The notes under the pieces: model-generated
The model's database searches: none
What the model was told of the DNA's origin: nothing
What the model saw: the letters and a program-made list of their open reading frames with translations, nothing else
Shown: positions 1 through 12,709 of the stretch, in pieces
Position numbering within the stretch: position 1 is the stretch's first letter
Layout: each line of letters begins with the position of its first letter
Assembly (NCBI GenBank): GCA_951799445.1
Contig: OX637296.1
Location: 19,716,001 to 19,780,000, forward strand
Direction: 5' to 3'
Source: Pseudisothecium myosuroides
Taxonomy: Eukaryota > Streptophyta > Bryopsida > Hypnales > Lembophyllaceae
Length of the DNA stretch: 64,000 nt
Position numbers and translations under genes: made by a program

Positions 1-1735
1 TGATATCATTCACTTTGTCTCCAAAAGATACATCTATATATAGGCCTAAGTTTGATATATGGAATCCTAATTTAAATGTGAGGTATTGGCATTCAAAAGT
101 TTATTAGAATTTTTGTAAAATAGCTTTGAGGTTGCCCTTTGAGGGTGGAAGCTCATCATTGATTGGTCAAATGTACAATTTCTAGATGAAGGTGTAAAAA
201 AATTCTCAAATTTAAGTTTGGGTTGCCCTCCCAAGACCTAAAATTGTTGTTTAAGAATGAACTTCCTGGATTCACTTGTATTCACTTAGAAAAATATACA
301 AGATAATAGATAGGGAGTTGTTAATTCACTAGAGATAAAATTTATATAGATTTAAAGAAAAACCAAGGGATTGTAAGTTTATTTTATGAATATTCCTAGA
401 ATATGCTTGAATATTCTTTGAATATTTTGATTTTATATAGGCCTCTTTTAAGTAGCTTATTTATTGATGTGGTTCACTAAATTATAAAGGAGTGACTTTT
501 TTAAGAGAATTACTAAGCATGTTAAAGACCTAACATGGACAACTTTATCACCAAGATAGTCATCAAAAAATGATCCAATTACTACATGAATAGTGCATGT
601 TCTTGTTTCTCTCCGGGGTTACAAGGAATTATGAAACTAAACTATTCATGCCATTTCACATCCAAAAAAACAGTAAACTGAATTGAGGTTTCTAAGCTCC
701 ACTTGATCCCTTTTGCTTCTACGTTTCCCATCATGGCCTAAATTTATCAGAGTTGAATTTATTAGAGTTGAAGTCTCAATTGCAGTGGCGATTGGGATAC
801 CAATGAAATCCTTCATGGTTCCGATGGTTTAGTTGAGAGATGTCAATGCAACCGTTTCAAAGATGGACACTTTGAAACAATAGTAACTGCTACCAACTTA
901 GCCTCATTGCAAGAATTAAGTGTTCCAGCATCACTTCCAATTCTACCGCCACTACTGCAAACCTCATTGCTTTTCATTCCTTGAAATAGCAACACAATGT
1001 GGGGTGAGTGAAAAAAAGTCACAAACAACAAAACATGGGGCCAACTTGGCTACTAACATTAGATTATTTTCAATCTCCAATGAGTGAGGAGTGACAAATG
1101 TCTGGATTTTTGGAATAAAAAAACAGCAAGGGTTTGTTGTAGCTCTGAGAGAATAGTTTGGCAATCACTTCACCAATGTGAATCACCTTTACAACAACCT
1201 CCCTCCACCCAAATCCACAGTTTGTCAACAAAAGGAATATCTATTGTCATTGCAAACCATACAAGAGAAACGCCAAGATGCAGAGGACATTTGCTGCAAT
1301 TTTATTATTTTCAAGCTTTGGATTTGGGGTATTATCAGCACAACTTGCACTAGCATGGCATGAAGGAGATACTATGCACTTGAATATCACAGGTGCTCAT
1401 GCCTTATTTGTGTACACTTGATATGCATGACTTTGTATAGTCCATCTCACACACCTCAAAAGTTGGTCTGATTCTGATCCTATATAGATTGTCTCATAGT
1501 ATCAAATCTGTTACCCAAGAAATCCCAGGTCTTCCATTCAAAGTTTTGACACTGTTAGCTAAAGAATGTTGCATGTTCAAAGGATGGAATACGAAGCAGT
1601 CTATAGCAATTGTTTTGAGAATGCATTCAACCTTCTCTAATGACTAACTTGAGGGAACAATGGGCTTCTTAATACACTCCAAAATGTGCTCCCACCTTGC
1701 CATGAGGAAGTTGTCCAGTCAAAAGTGACAGATTC
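1..1735. other. AT-rich intergenic DNA, no gene recognised
   Basis: Only short ORFs under about 90 codons are present, with no recognisable domain or codon pattern. No long repeat internal to this stretch was noticed. Confidence 0.5.
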
Positions 1736-1881
1736 TTAACCCTGAAGAACAAAGCCTCCATGACCAAGGTAGTCAGCAAAATACTCTGATTATTGGATCA
1801 ATAGGTGTATTCTTTGTTTCTACAATTAATGGTGAAATCATCCATCCAACCTTTTAGGTCTGCAACGTCGTTAGAGGTTAA
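1736..1881. mobile_element. Degenerate TTAA-flanked MITE (family B)
   Basis: TTAACCCTGAAG opens the element at 1736 and GTTAGAGGTTAA closes it at 1881. The interior (Trp/Ile-rich in translation, with a phrase like ATTATTGGATCAATAGG) matches the better preserved family B copies at 22971 and 33983. The terminal repeats are decayed, so this looks like an old copy. It lies about 200 bp upstream of the inhibitor gene. Confidence 0.6.
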
Positions 1882-1972
1882 AATATGCAAGGGATGTGCA
1901 ATTCCAAGGAATTTAGGTCTGCAACGTCCTTACAAGTTGAGGTATACAAGGAATGTGCAATTCCAGGGAATG
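1856..1972 (+). repeat. Two tandem copies of a ~59-bp unit
   Basis: The phrase TTAGGTCTGCAACGTC recurs about 59 bases later, and both copies continue into GTGCAATTCCA-GGAAT. The first copy carries the right end of the preceding MITE, so the duplication happened after or across that insertion. Confidence 0.7.
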
Positions 1973-2083
1973 TCATTGAAGAGTTGAGTGTATTGCATCT
2001 CCTTCGACATAAATTCACCGAATTCACTGCGCAGGAACAGTGTGCAATGTTACTGTATCAAAGAATGTAACTACTCAACAAAG

Positions 2084-3091
2084 ATGAAGGTACCGATCCT
2101 ACTGAGTTGCAGTACTGGTCTTTTAGAATATGCTCAACTGACAGAAAACGTGTACATTGAAGGTGTTCACAAGCGGACGGAGTGGCCGGAGATGCTCCAT
2201 AAAAACATGTCTGCCATTTTCACACATTTCTTGGAGACTCTAGGAGCGAATTTTCACCCTGAGTTCGCCATCTTTCTCCAAAAGCCTCTACCATCACAGC
2301 AGAAGAGGCCACAGAACGAGGATGATTCTGACGTATGGCTCTACCTAACGGACGACGGCATCATATACGAAATTCCAAGGCATGGCCGATGGCATCCAAA
2401 TAGTACGTATCCTCGCTCTTCAAAACACGCAGCTAGTTTAGGGTTTAGAATTCCCTTTAGCATTCTAAACCAAGCAACAGAAAAAACAAAACAGACAGAC
2501 GTAGCAGCAATAAGGAAGAGGACACTGAGACATTGAAGGACATCCCGTCTCCTATGCTGATCCTGTTAGCAACAGCAACTCTTCTATTCCTGCGCTGGGT
2601 TGGGCTGGGCTTACTGGCAAGTGATGGAAGAATGACTTCGCTAAATGTTTGGAAATCGGGTTGCCTACTATCACTTATAGCAGTCTATACAGACACGCAC
2701 TTTGAAATTGCATAAGAATTTCATACATAGTGATAAAACTTAGACCTAAATGGATTTGGTTCTTGTCCCCAAAGATCTATCCATAGCTCAATACGTCTCC
2801 CCAAATTTGCGCTCCTGTATATGTCAAAGTGCTTACAGTGACGCAAAGTTTATCCTCCACCCTAAACTGACTAGGTGCCTGAAACTGTGTGCAGGAATAA
2901 ATCCTGGATGGCCTGAACTGAAGGGAGTGCATTATAAGGATGCAATCAGTGTCATCATGAACGACATGCCGGGAGTGCATGTTGATTACGGTCCTTTGAA
3001 GAGACGAAAACCGAAGGGTACGAAAATTAACCGTGTTGCCCTCTATGTCGACGACGATGAGAAGGTGGCCCGCATCCCAAGCGTCGGCTAA
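2084..3091 (+). CDS. Two-domain potato inhibitor I (I13) family protein
   Basis: This is a predicted serine-protease inhibitor. Model: exon 1 2084-2402, intron with GTACGT donor and TGTGCAG acceptor, exon 2 2895-3091; both splice sites are phase 1 and the joined frame is open (171 residues). Exon 1 holds a divergent domain: WPE near residue 35, an expanded loop, then VWLYLTDDGIIYEIPRHG. Exon 2 holds a closer match: GWPELKG, a stretch ending PGVHVDYG, a basic loop PLKRRKPKG where the reactive site would lie, then NRVALYVDDDEKVARIPSVG at the C-terminus. WPE, the DRVRV-like strand and the terminal PxxG are family hallmarks. The usual length is 65-75 residues with one domain, so the fusion is unusual. 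No clear signal peptide is seen in MKVPILLSCSTGLLEYAQ, although it is mildly hydrophobic. If the splice is wrong there are two neighbouring single-domain genes. An in-frame ATG at 1988 is a possible longer start. Confidence 0.7.
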
Positions 3092-4009
3092 TCCTTAACA
3101 CCTACACTATATTGCTGAGAAAGATTTGCATGTCGCATCAATGGTCAATGAACGAGAAACGCTGAGCAGCACGAATACACGTAAACTTACCTCCTGCACA
3201 ACGCGGAGGATGCATCAATACAGCTGATGCAGAGTGTGCTGAGATCTCCAACAGTCCAGGCCATAAACGCTCATAGCTAAGCAACAGTGATACTTCACTT
3301 GGTAGCAAGCGAGCTTCTTGTTGACCTGCTTGTGAACAATCTTCAGTGTTCACTGTTGTTAATCTCTTGGGCACCCCACACCCAATTTTCTTCTGCGACA
3401 GCCGCCCTCCAAGGTTCGATACATCCACATCTCGCAAATCAGAAAATTACAGGGATACGACACATTTGACCACTAACACCTAGTGTACTAGGTAACGTGA
3501 AACTAGAGCTTCCATAACAAGGTTATACTTTATGCTACCAGACATGACCTCAATGGTAGAATGCTGGTCAACCATGCTAAATCAAGGGTCTCACAAGAAC
3601 ACTATAAGTTAAAGAAAGTCAAGATCATGACACAACCATGCTCATCCCACATCCAGTACTTGATTGCCACCTATACGGAAATGGGCTCCATTGAGGTTCT
3701 GTATAGTAATAACTGCTGTCAACAGGAATTCGCTTTCAAGACGAGAATAAAAGTTCTGTTAAAAGGCAATCCCGGAACGCAGATGCCCATCTGTTCCATT
3801 CGAGAGAATTGACTCCAATTCTCGAAATTTACAAAGCACAAGAGTTCACCCCTGTTTCACACTTTTGCATGATACTAAAACTTAAAAGACCTCAACCGTC
3901 TTACCAATCTACCTCTACGTAGCTACAGACTCAAAAGCATTCCCTCAAAGCAAGCTAATACCAAGAGCAACTAGCACATTCGGACATCGCCAGCTTCCAC
4001 CATGATGCC
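3092..4009. other. Intergenic, no gene recognised
   Basis: Only short overlapping ORFs on both strands, without domains. The stretch lies between the 3' ends of two convergent genes, so part of it is probably 3' UTR. Confidence 0.4.
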
Positions 4010-4360
4010 CTACTGAGTCGACATCGGCACGTCGACGTACGATATCGACATCAACTTGCGCCGAAATTCGTCTTCATGGTCAGATGGAGGACTCGGACTC
4101 CGAGGTGGCGGGGAATTTCCTTCGTTGATGTCTGTGAGAGTGTCCAAAGGCACGACCTCTCCTTCCGGCGCCAATTGAGTGAGGGTCAGAAGGCGGGCAC
4201 GCACCGACTCGTTCCGGTCCAACTCTTTCTTGTGATCTTCGCCTTCTTTTTGCTGCTCTTGTTGCTCCTGTTGCTGCTGTTCCTGCTGCCACCGTGAGTC
4301 CTCGGCAACGTCCATAGGCAAACCTTCTGTTCTGCCCGTCATGTAATTGGTTGTCTAAGG
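4010..4360 (-). CDS. Small Q/E-rich plant protein of unknown function (3' exon)
   Basis: An ORF on the minus strand begins with ATG at 4342 and stops at 4010 (110 residues). A possible acceptor CCTTAG just upstream, near 4360, would extend it in frame by four residues (TTNY), so this may be the last exon of a longer gene. Order of regions: GRTEGLPMDVAEDSRW, a Gln/Glu-rich tract about residues 18-40, a charged helix-like stretch with RARLLTLTQLAPEGEVVPLD, a Pro/Ser segment, and a C-terminus DEFRRKLMSISYVDVPMSTQ that looks conserved in character. The Gln tract makes part of the frame low complexity. No enzyme motif or membrane segment is seen. I do not recognise the family. A 5' exon may lie at 5343-5508, where a minus-strand ATG frame ends at a GTACGC donor. 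Confidence 0.5.
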
Positions 4361-4454
4361 CAACACTGCAAGCATGAACCCATTCAAAGACCTCAATCAC
4401 GTCAAGTCTCATGCAGAACCAGTTCTTCGCAACCTATGACAAAAGTCAACGGAA

Positions 4455-4830
4455 CAATTTTGACTCAATTTCCTCAAATAATAGACATGAATCTCCCAAT
4501 ATTATTGCCAGGGGTACTCTGCCTCCTACAAAATAGAAACCCCGCTACTACCAGTGGCAAGTTTACTCAAAATCCCAATATCCTCAATCCTGACTCAATT
4601 CCCTCAAGTACTGGACATGAATCCCACCACTATCACCAGGGTCTTCTGTCACCTACAAAATAGGAACCCCGCTACTACCAGTGACAAGTTCAATTCAAAT
4701 CCAATGCAACGACCTTGCCTCAATTCCTCACGCATCTGACATGAATCCCAACATTGTTAACAAGGTCATCTGTTCCTACAAAATAGGAACCCCGCTACTA
4801 TCAACGCCAAAAATCCTTTCACAAGAATCT
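4455..4830 (+). repeat. Three tandem copies of a ~125-bp unit
   Basis: The phrase CCTACAAAATAGGAACCCC followed by GCTACTA recurs three times, each preceded by GACATGAATC and CTCAATT. Copies differ by about 10-20 percent by eye. The array lies just 5' of the small minus-strand gene, in its likely upstream region or first intron. Confidence 0.85.
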
Positions 4831-6053
4831 TGGGTAGGAGTATTTCAGTCTGTAGTGAAGTGTCCACACAAGAGCGTAAGGGGAGGAACCTCTCTGGGTT
4901 AAAGAATGATACAATAACATCCCAAGATTCTTGCCTGCCAGGAAGAGGATAACCAAGAGGAAATCCATCTCATGACCCTGTCCTTCCCATAATTACACCA
5001 TTCATCTCCCCCACCCAAGTATTTCCACAAACCTCTACACAACTACAATCTAATCAACAAAACTTACAGTAGAAACCTAACGACATCGGGATCCACCGAC
5101 AAAAAGCACCCACCGACATCTCCAAAACCTCGCTCCAACCCATATAGAACCACTCCACCATCTCAGCTTCCCAACGACTTTCTTTGTAAGCAGAACCCCA
5201 TTCCACCACTGCCGAGATGTTCTCAAACACGAAACACGCCGAGGTTTGGTTTCCCGAAACGTCGCAAGATGGAAAAGGAGTGGAATATCACGAAATGAAC
5301 TCGGCAAGAGTTGTTTCGGGGATTGAAATGCAAGCGTACCTGGTGAGAGAGGAGGAGGAGAAGAAGTACTACTGCAACGTCGCGGGATCCGAGAAGCGCA
5401 CAATTGTAAGAAGGACAAGAAGCAAACGGCTGGAGTAGCCCCTGGAGAGTGTCTATTCCGATCTTCGTTGCCAGGGTTTCGTTGTTGTCGACGAAATGGA
5501 TTCTTCATTCGTCCGTTTTGGGGATGATGGTCGTCGAGGGTGGTTGGTTTTCATTCATCCGTTTTGGGGAGTTACTCAGCAGTCCCGCAGGCAGCGATCA
5601 CTAAACTGGCTAATTATCGCTCCAATGCTACCAAAAAAAAGGTCCTGCTAAATGTATATGGGATTTTTTTTTTTAAAAATTTGTTTTTGAGCCCAAACAC
5701 GCACTGGACGTAGGCTCTGTTGGCCAAACCCCGCATTCATCCACACGCGTTGTCGCATTCATCCACACGCGTTGTCGCATTCATCCACTCCCCGCCTTTT
5801 CTGTTGGTCGCGCTGGAGCGATCCACGCCTTCCACCTGTCGCGCGGCGGCTACATCCCCAGCGTCGACATAGCAGCTAGGGTTTGGGGCTTTTGCTCCCC
5901 CAACGTTTCTCCTATAGCCTTGTTTTTCTCCTGCATCTTCTTGAGTTTCGCATTAATTTTTCAGTTCACCATCTTCTTGAATGTGGTCGCCGTCGTGGAA
6001 GATTCTCGGCGGTCGATGTGTGGGACTGCACTTGAGGTCTGTGCCTTGAGTGA
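4831..6053. other. Intergenic; likely upstream regions of flanking genes
   Basis: No confident gene is seen. From 5733 to 5797 a 22-bp unit (GCATTCATCCACACGCG and neighbours) repeats about 2.7 times. GC rises from about 5700 towards the transposase-like gene, as expected for a promoter or 5' UTR, and the stretch is C/T-rich around 5900-5960. Confidence 0.4.
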
Positions 6054-6542
6054 TTGAGCGCTTGTTTTGATGTTGTTTTGAATGTGGCATCTTCTCCAAT
6101 TTCGAATTTTAGTGTTTCTCAGTGCCACTTCCGGGCTGCCTTGAACATTTTGGAGGTGCATTGTGTCTCTGGCATTCATAGCATTTCAGAAATGGTGGCT
6201 AGTTACAGATGTTACAGTGATTGCGCTTCAGAAATCAGATTTGACAGAATGCCGATGGGCAATGGAGGCGCCCGAAGCTTTCAGCCTTCCGGTGAATTTA
6301 AGCGGGGAGGAGGCTGTGAGATTGCAAATGCGGCCTCGTCTTCGATTTCTTCTGTTCTTCTCCTAACGATCTTGCTTTTGCTTTTGAATCTCTTGCTGTT
6401 TTTTAAGTTCACTGTACGCATTGTCCTTGCTTTGTTGGATCGATCGGTTCGTTTTGTTGCTCTTTCCTTCTGGTTTCACTTGCGGTTTCTTGTGCGGTCT
6501 CTCTTGTACTGCTGGGGTTTTGGGTTGGCTGCGCAGGGTCCC

Positions 6543-9500
6543 ATGGCGCCACGCTTGAAACTGCCTGATAACTTCAGGGTGCATACGTTCGGGTCCAGCC
6601 GCAACACAAACGGGGTCGGCAAGTATCTTCCTCCAATGCCCAGCGCGATAGACATCAAAATTACTCATATTTCTCAAATGCAATTGTCCCAGTCTGTTTT
6701 GCAAGCAGCAGAGCGCGATCCGCCTTTAGAGGAGACTGTTTTGTCTCTGGAGCTTCCCGATTTGGCGCTTCAGGTCCCCGGTGACGGTGAGCGGTGCAGT
6801 GAGAAGAAGAATGAAGGGGCTCCGCGGAAGAGAAGAAAAACAGCCCCAGGCACAATCACGAGAAGATGGCAGGAAGTGTGGGCGTGCAAGTTCGCGTGGG
6901 CGGAGGGAGAATTTGATTCTATTGGAGACCTTATCGGCGTCATCTGCCAGAGCTGCACTTCAATCACGAGGCGGAGAAAGGTGATGGTTCCTAAGGCTGA
7001 TAATCTGGAAAAGCACGAAGGAAAACGTACCTGCCGAGAAGACGGAGTTCCCCTACCGCACTTGAAGAAGGGCAACAACTTCGTCAAACTGGACTGCAAA
7101 CACCTGAAGCTGTGTAAAATCTGGGCAGGCCGGAGAGCTGCAAGCACCGTTGCGGACCAATTGGCTGCTGGGTTTGAGAACGACATGAAGAGGAAGGGAG
7201 TGCAATTCTCAACCTTCTTTCAAGTTTTGAGTCACGGTCGTCCCATGTGTGACTACGAAAGAGAGCAGTATTTGCTTAAGTTTTTGAAAGTCAAGAGTTT
7301 GCCTAGGAAGCACTGGTCTGAAACGAGTGGTTGGGAGATGAGCAAGCACTTGCATGGTTCAGTGCTCAATGCGTTGAAGACTGTAGTGCAGTCTGCAAAC
7401 ATTGTCTCCATTAGTGCCGATGAGGTTACAGCGGTGGACAACACCTACTGGGTTGGGGTTCATGTCTATGCCATGGAGAACTGGGAGAAGAAACCGCACC
7501 TTCTCCATCTCTCCTGTGTTTCCGACGGTGGCACTACTGATAACTTGAACACTATGATTATGCATGCATTGTTACAAGAAGGTGGTCTTACTAACGAGCA
7601 AATAGGTTCTAAACTCGTGTGTTTCAGGGCAGATGGGGTCAGTACATTCCAAGGTCCCAAAACTGGTATTACTACCCAGATCAAGGAGAAATGGGCTCCG
7701 TTTTCATTGGGAGCATCTTGTGAGAGTCATCGCATAAATCTTGTAGTTGAGACTCTGTCGAAGTACCCAATGGTCTCTCGCCTTGAGGGATTGTTTCAGT
7801 CTATTTACGGTTACTTCTGCCGCAGCAACAAGCGACATGTTGAGTTGCAGAAACTCGCAAACCTCATGGAAACTAAGGGTAACAAGATGTTACGCAACGT
7901 AGAGACTCGCTGGATTTCCATGAGGAGTCCAGCACAACGAATCATGGCAGAATACAGTACTTTGCTCGTGAAGATGGGGTGTGATATGACCGGAGGCCCT
8001 GGTCAGAGGACTAACGCTGGTGTTGCTGACAATTTCGACTTGTTATCTGACGTTGAAATGTTGTTATCGCTGGCTTGTTTCATCCCTCTGGTCAATGCAG
8101 TGCACTGCTTGATCAAACTCTCGCAAAGCCAGGACATTTTTATTTGCGACTTCATGCAGGCGATTAAGCTTTGCCAACAGGAGCTTGTACGTCTCTTCAT
8201 TGACACATCCACCGCTTTCAGCAAGGATGATTTCCCACAGTATAACGACCTTGTCACTTTGCAATGCAAAGACATTCCACTAGCGTGGAGGGAGTGCCTT
8301 GGTGACTCTGGAATATCGCATTTGTTCTTCAATTTTGCCGTAACTCATGTGTATGTAAGTGCCCACGACAAGCAAACGGGTGAGCACATTTTTGTGACAC
8401 AGCAAGATTTTCTGCGCGTCCAAGACAACATTGAACAGCAATTTGCTTTTCCAATTTTTTTTCATCTACAAGTGCGGATTTTTATTTGACTTCCCATTTT
8501 TTTTCATCTACAAGTGAGGTTTTTTATTTGACTTCCCATTTTTTTTCTTTCTAGTGTTTTTGATTTCCAGTTGTGGACCTTCGGGTTCTTATTTAACGTC
8601 ACATTTTCTTCCGATCGTTTGACTGCAGCAGCTGAAGAGCCTTGATGCTGCAAATCTGATGGCTTCAATTTGTTTTTGGTCATTTTTTGCAGCGGCTTCA
8701 TAGCCACTATGCTGCCATTTGAAGGCTGCGGTGTCAGACTTCTCCAGTATTCCAGTTCTTAGATTAGTGCTATACTTAGCTGTTCTTAGATTAGCTGTTC
8801 TTGAATGCTTGAGTTCTAGTGTCAATGTTCAAGTTCATGATTCAATTCTTGAGTTCATGGTTGAATGCTTCGTGGCTGTAGATATTAGAATAGGTGTTTT
8901 GAAGGTGCCGTAATCTGATCTGCTCGGTGGTCTGATTTGATCGACAGTTATCTGATCGACCCTCAACCAATGACTTAGATTATTGTTCTTTTGTCGATGG
9001 CATGATCATTGGTTCTCGATCGGTGGTGTACTGGTGTTTCATCTGCTAAGTGGTCCTTCATTTGATCGGTGGTGTTTCATGCAGGTTGTGAGGTCAGGGG
9101 TGGTTGATGAGTGACTCAGTGTCTGATATCACTGATCGGTGTTTGATTTGTTGCGAGGTTGGTGTAGGATTTCATTAATTGCTGGCATTCCATCTCACCT
9201 GTGTTTCATGTGTTTACTGCTTGCAGATATTGCGCAAGCATTGTCCGATGAGCTGGATCGGCGGTTCCCTCAACAGGAACTACTTGATGTGTTTGGGATA
9301 ATTTATCCCCAGTATTGGAGACAAGAAGGGGCAGAGGCAAGCTTCTCAAAGCACTTGGAAGTTCTGAAGAACTTTTACTGTCATGACCGTTTAATCAACA
9401 AAGGCCAGCTAGTGTGTGAGGACGGCAACCCTCACACTATCCCTGCAATGCTCAATGCAGCAAATTTGGATCTGCAGCAGGGCTTGTTTAAGCTCACGAT

Positions 9501-9846
9501 GAAGTCGAACTGTGACGCTGCCTGTGGCTCTCCTACAGACGTGAATCCAGTCATCAAGTTGTAGCGCAGACTTGCACAGTCATGCCACCTCTGTAAGCTA
9601 ATCTCCGAGTACTTTATGCTTGCTGAAATCGGGTGCTGTTTGGTACTTGGATCCGTTGAGGATGAAAGATGTTTTTCTACTTTGAAGTTCTTAAAATCCT
9701 GCCACAGAAATAGATTGGGGAAGCACCTCCCCCTTGTTGTGCGCATGTTTGGCCAGAAATATTATACCCTCGAGAATTTTCCTTACAAGGAAGCTATAAA
9801 TTCCTGGAAAAATGCGGTAAAGGTCGGCCGGCAAGGGGATCAGTGA
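6543..9846 (+). pseudogene. hAT-superfamily transposase-derived gene, interrupted by an in-frame stop
   Basis: Model: exon 1 6543-8379, donor G|GTGAGC, exon 2 from 9227 after TTGCAG; both are phase 1. The start MAPRLKLPDN follows a possible acceptor GCGCAG, and the frame stays open upstream to 6054 but reads like untranslated or intronic sequence (Leu/Phe-rich). Visible parts: a Cys/His zinc-finger-like stretch (VICQSC ... LEKHEGKRTC), first catalytic Asp in ISADEVTAVD, second in VCFRADGVSTFQG, a CESHRINLVVETL motif, and TRWISM. After the intron come DELDRRFPQQELLDVFGIIYP and, past a stop at 9562-9564 (TAG), the hAT dimerisation motif GSVEDERCFSTLKFLK in the same frame to the stop at 9846. 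Stopping at 9564 gives 724 residues without that motif. It resembles vertebrate ZNF862/KIAA-type hAT-derived proteins. It is either a decayed transposon or a domesticated gene with a damaged allele. No terminal repeats or 8-bp duplication were found. Confidence 0.75.
8449..8550 (+). repeat. Tandem 42-bp repeat inside the transposase-like intron
   Basis: CATCTACAAGTG recurs 42 bases apart (8463 and 8505), each followed by a T-rich run and TTTATTTGACTTCCCA. It lies just after the proposed donor at 8380, in the predicted intron. Confidence 0.8.
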
Positions 9847-12709
9847 GGTCCGACCAGGAGAATAGTATCCTTTCCATTGCCACTGTAGTATCTTTTCTAC
9901 TCCTTAGTTTTCATGAGGTTTTGCAATTTCTGCCTCTCAAGTTCACCTTGACTCAAGACTTTGCACGGGATCAAGTTCTGAAGAATGCTGCACTTGGTGG
10001 TTCGGAGCTACTGCGTTGGTGGAGCGTGGGTGACTCACTGCAACAGTGGCGCCTTCTTTGTTGGAGCGTGGATAACGGTGACAATATCCTTTGAATTTCT
10101 AACCGATTCTACTAATGTGGCTTGTTCGTTTGTTGTGCAGAACACATACATTGCATTGGGCAATCTTGCATTTGCAAGAAGGGTTCAACTCCCTTGTGTG
10201 TGACATTTTTTAGAATACATTAATGAATGTGACCATGTGTAAGACATTCTTTCAGAATACATGAATGAAAGTGACCATGTGTAAGACATTCTTTCAGAAT
10301 ACGTAAATGAAAGTAAGCATTGTACAAAAATACACAAGTAGCAATCCTCCATAGCATTTGCAAACCAAATCGCCAAACTTTGACATTTTTAAACACCACC
10401 TAGCAACTCCCACAAGCAAACAACACGCACAGTAGCCTTGAAACCACTCCCAGATTTTGCCGTGGTCGCAACTTTTACACTATAGGGAAAAAAAGTTGTA
10501 GTCAAATTACGACCTTTTTTTCCCCCTTTTATCTGGCCTCTTTAACTGAAAAAAAGGAACTTTCGCAGAAATAGTTCCCCTTTCCCACGGGTATAGCCTT
10601 TCCACAAATTAGGTAAAAAGAGTTCTGGGACCACTGCCCGCAGGTCGATGATGACTACGCGTGGCCCACTCTCATTCTTTGGTTGTTTATCCTATTTTTC
10701 GGTAAGGTAGGTATCCCAAAACCGTCACTAATTGCTACTGTGCCTAATTACTACTATTAGACTGTTCAAATTCTTATATATTCTTGTTGGCAAGGGAAAG
10801 GAGGTTCCAACGCACCAAAGAACGCGACATTTGGATACTGTATGCAAAAGTTATGAAGGAACAAAGTTTGGTTCTAAAAGCATTTCTTTCACAGAGGAAC
10901 ATAACTGATTTTGGAGATGTACACACATTGAAGATGGCGCTTTAAGGTCAGTGGCGCATTTGGGATGCCCACCTTAGATATAATTACAAAATCTTTCAAA
11001 TGTTTTTTGAAGCACATTTTCCAAAAATTCAAAGTAAAAATTCTCACAATAGCGCAATTATGATGCTCATTCATATTAAAAACAAAAAAATTCAATCCAT
11101 AGTTGAAGTGAGGGTTCATCTTTCAAATTTATAATTTAAGTTGGTACAATGTAAAGGGAATATTATTAAATTATTGAATATTTATTGAATCATAAATTTT
11201 ATGGTCTTGTTGGCAATTGAAAAAAAATCCACAAGATGACTTATAATTAAGAAGACCTACAATTGATGTACTTGGTTATGTTGATCTTTTTAAGGATCAT
11301 TTTCTTGGTCTACTCAACTAAGATTCATTAGTTGATTTTTAGACACTCAATGAATATACTATAAATTTTCAAAGCTTTCATTGTAAATGTGCCCAAAATT
11401 GACCCTAGACTCTCATGTTCATGGGAGGCGCATTTTAGGCAAAAATTTAGATGAAACTAATTTAGTATCAAGGTCAGATTGGGTGTACTTAACTTATAAG
11501 TAATTCAAACAAGGTATTACCTAAAATTCTTAAATGCCATGTGGCCTATTGCCAATGGTTGAAAAAGCTATAATTTTCATGTAAGACCTTGAAAATTAAC
11601 CATGTTTTAAATAACAGTGTTTGAATTGAATGCTATGTATGTGCGCAAAGATGCCATGATTGGAAGCTTTTGGTCACTATGCATAGTAAGTTAGTAACAC
11701 TTATTGTATTTACAAATGTTTTTGCCAAAAGATAGCAAATCAAAGAATGTTCCACACATATTTTGGTTTAGAATGTTTGCAGTTTTTTAAAATTATAGGC
11801 AATCAAAGCAAAATTACATAGTTTTCTATTGTCAATCCTAAGGGGGGATTACTTGTCCTTTTGGATGCTAGTGTGGCTCTCTTCATTCCCTAGGCATGTC
11901 TCCAATGACAATTTAAAAATGCTCCTTGAGATTGAGGAAACATGAATGAATTTTTTTTATGTGTAGAAATTGCATAGTGGTTTCATTGAATTCTTGAAAT
12001 AGAGACTTTTCAATCCAATTCCAACCTTTCAAACCCTATACAAATTTATTACATTAGGAACCAAAATTGGGTTTAAGATTAGAGATCTCTATGGTAAAGG
12101 TTGGGGTCCATAATACATTTGCCTACCTTACCTAGAAGTTTGATGTTTTTGCATTTTTGTATTTACATATTAGTTTGATTTTATTCTCTAATCACAACCT
12201 AGCTATGAGCATTATTTCATCAAAGACTTTCACGATCACACTTTGTTATGTTGCAAGTCCATATAAATAAATTCAAAAATAAGGGGTTTGACAAGTACAA
12301 ACCTAAATCAAGTGCAAACCTAATCCCAATGACTGTATTTATTTCTTTAATGTCATTTTTATATGCCACAATAGCTTCAATCTTACATGTTTTTTTTAAT
12401 TTATATGCATTTTAAAGAAATTTTTACAGATTTTATATTGTGATAATAAAGAAGTTTGAAAATATTCTTTTCAATTTGAAGTAAAGAATAATTTGTTTCA
12501 AAGCAAAGTATGATTTAAGTAGCATGTCAAACCATGAGATTTTAAAATCAACATATTTTGTTTTATTGAATTGTAGAACCCATTTGATGTACTATATAAA
12601 TTGTGGTAATATAATATTTACAATAACTTACATCTAATGAATATTATAGAATCTTCATTGATGTCAATTAAATCAAATAAAAATGATAAGACTTAAGAAG
12701 GCCAAAAAT
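9847..12709. other. AT-rich intergenic DNA with a 42-bp tandem repeat
   Basis: No gene is recognised. At about 10203-10325 a 42-bp unit (GACCATGTGTAAGACATTCT plus TTCAGAATAC) is present in about three copies. At 10703 a TAAGGTAGGTATCCCAAAACC terminus of the TA-flanked MITE group is visible, without a matching partner. From about 11000 the sequence becomes strongly AT-rich. Confidence 0.5.

Noticed and set aside
3541..3610. tRNA-like phrase with CTCAATGGTAGAATGCTGG
   Set aside because: The A-box-like stretch has no matching B-box (GGTTCGANTCC) and no acceptor stem could be paired, so at most it is a chance or decayed match.
5077..5508. 143-codon minus-strand ORF MKNPFRRQQRNPGNED...
   Set aside because: No domain and an antisense frame is equally open. 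Part of it may be a 5' exon of the small gene at 4010, but it does not stand as a separate gene.
6054..6542. N-terminal extension of the transposase-like ORF with a hydrophobic membrane-like stretch
   Set aside because: It is Leu/Phe-rich because the DNA is T-rich; a pyrimidine tract and GCGCAG acceptor just before 6537 suggest intron or 5' UTR.
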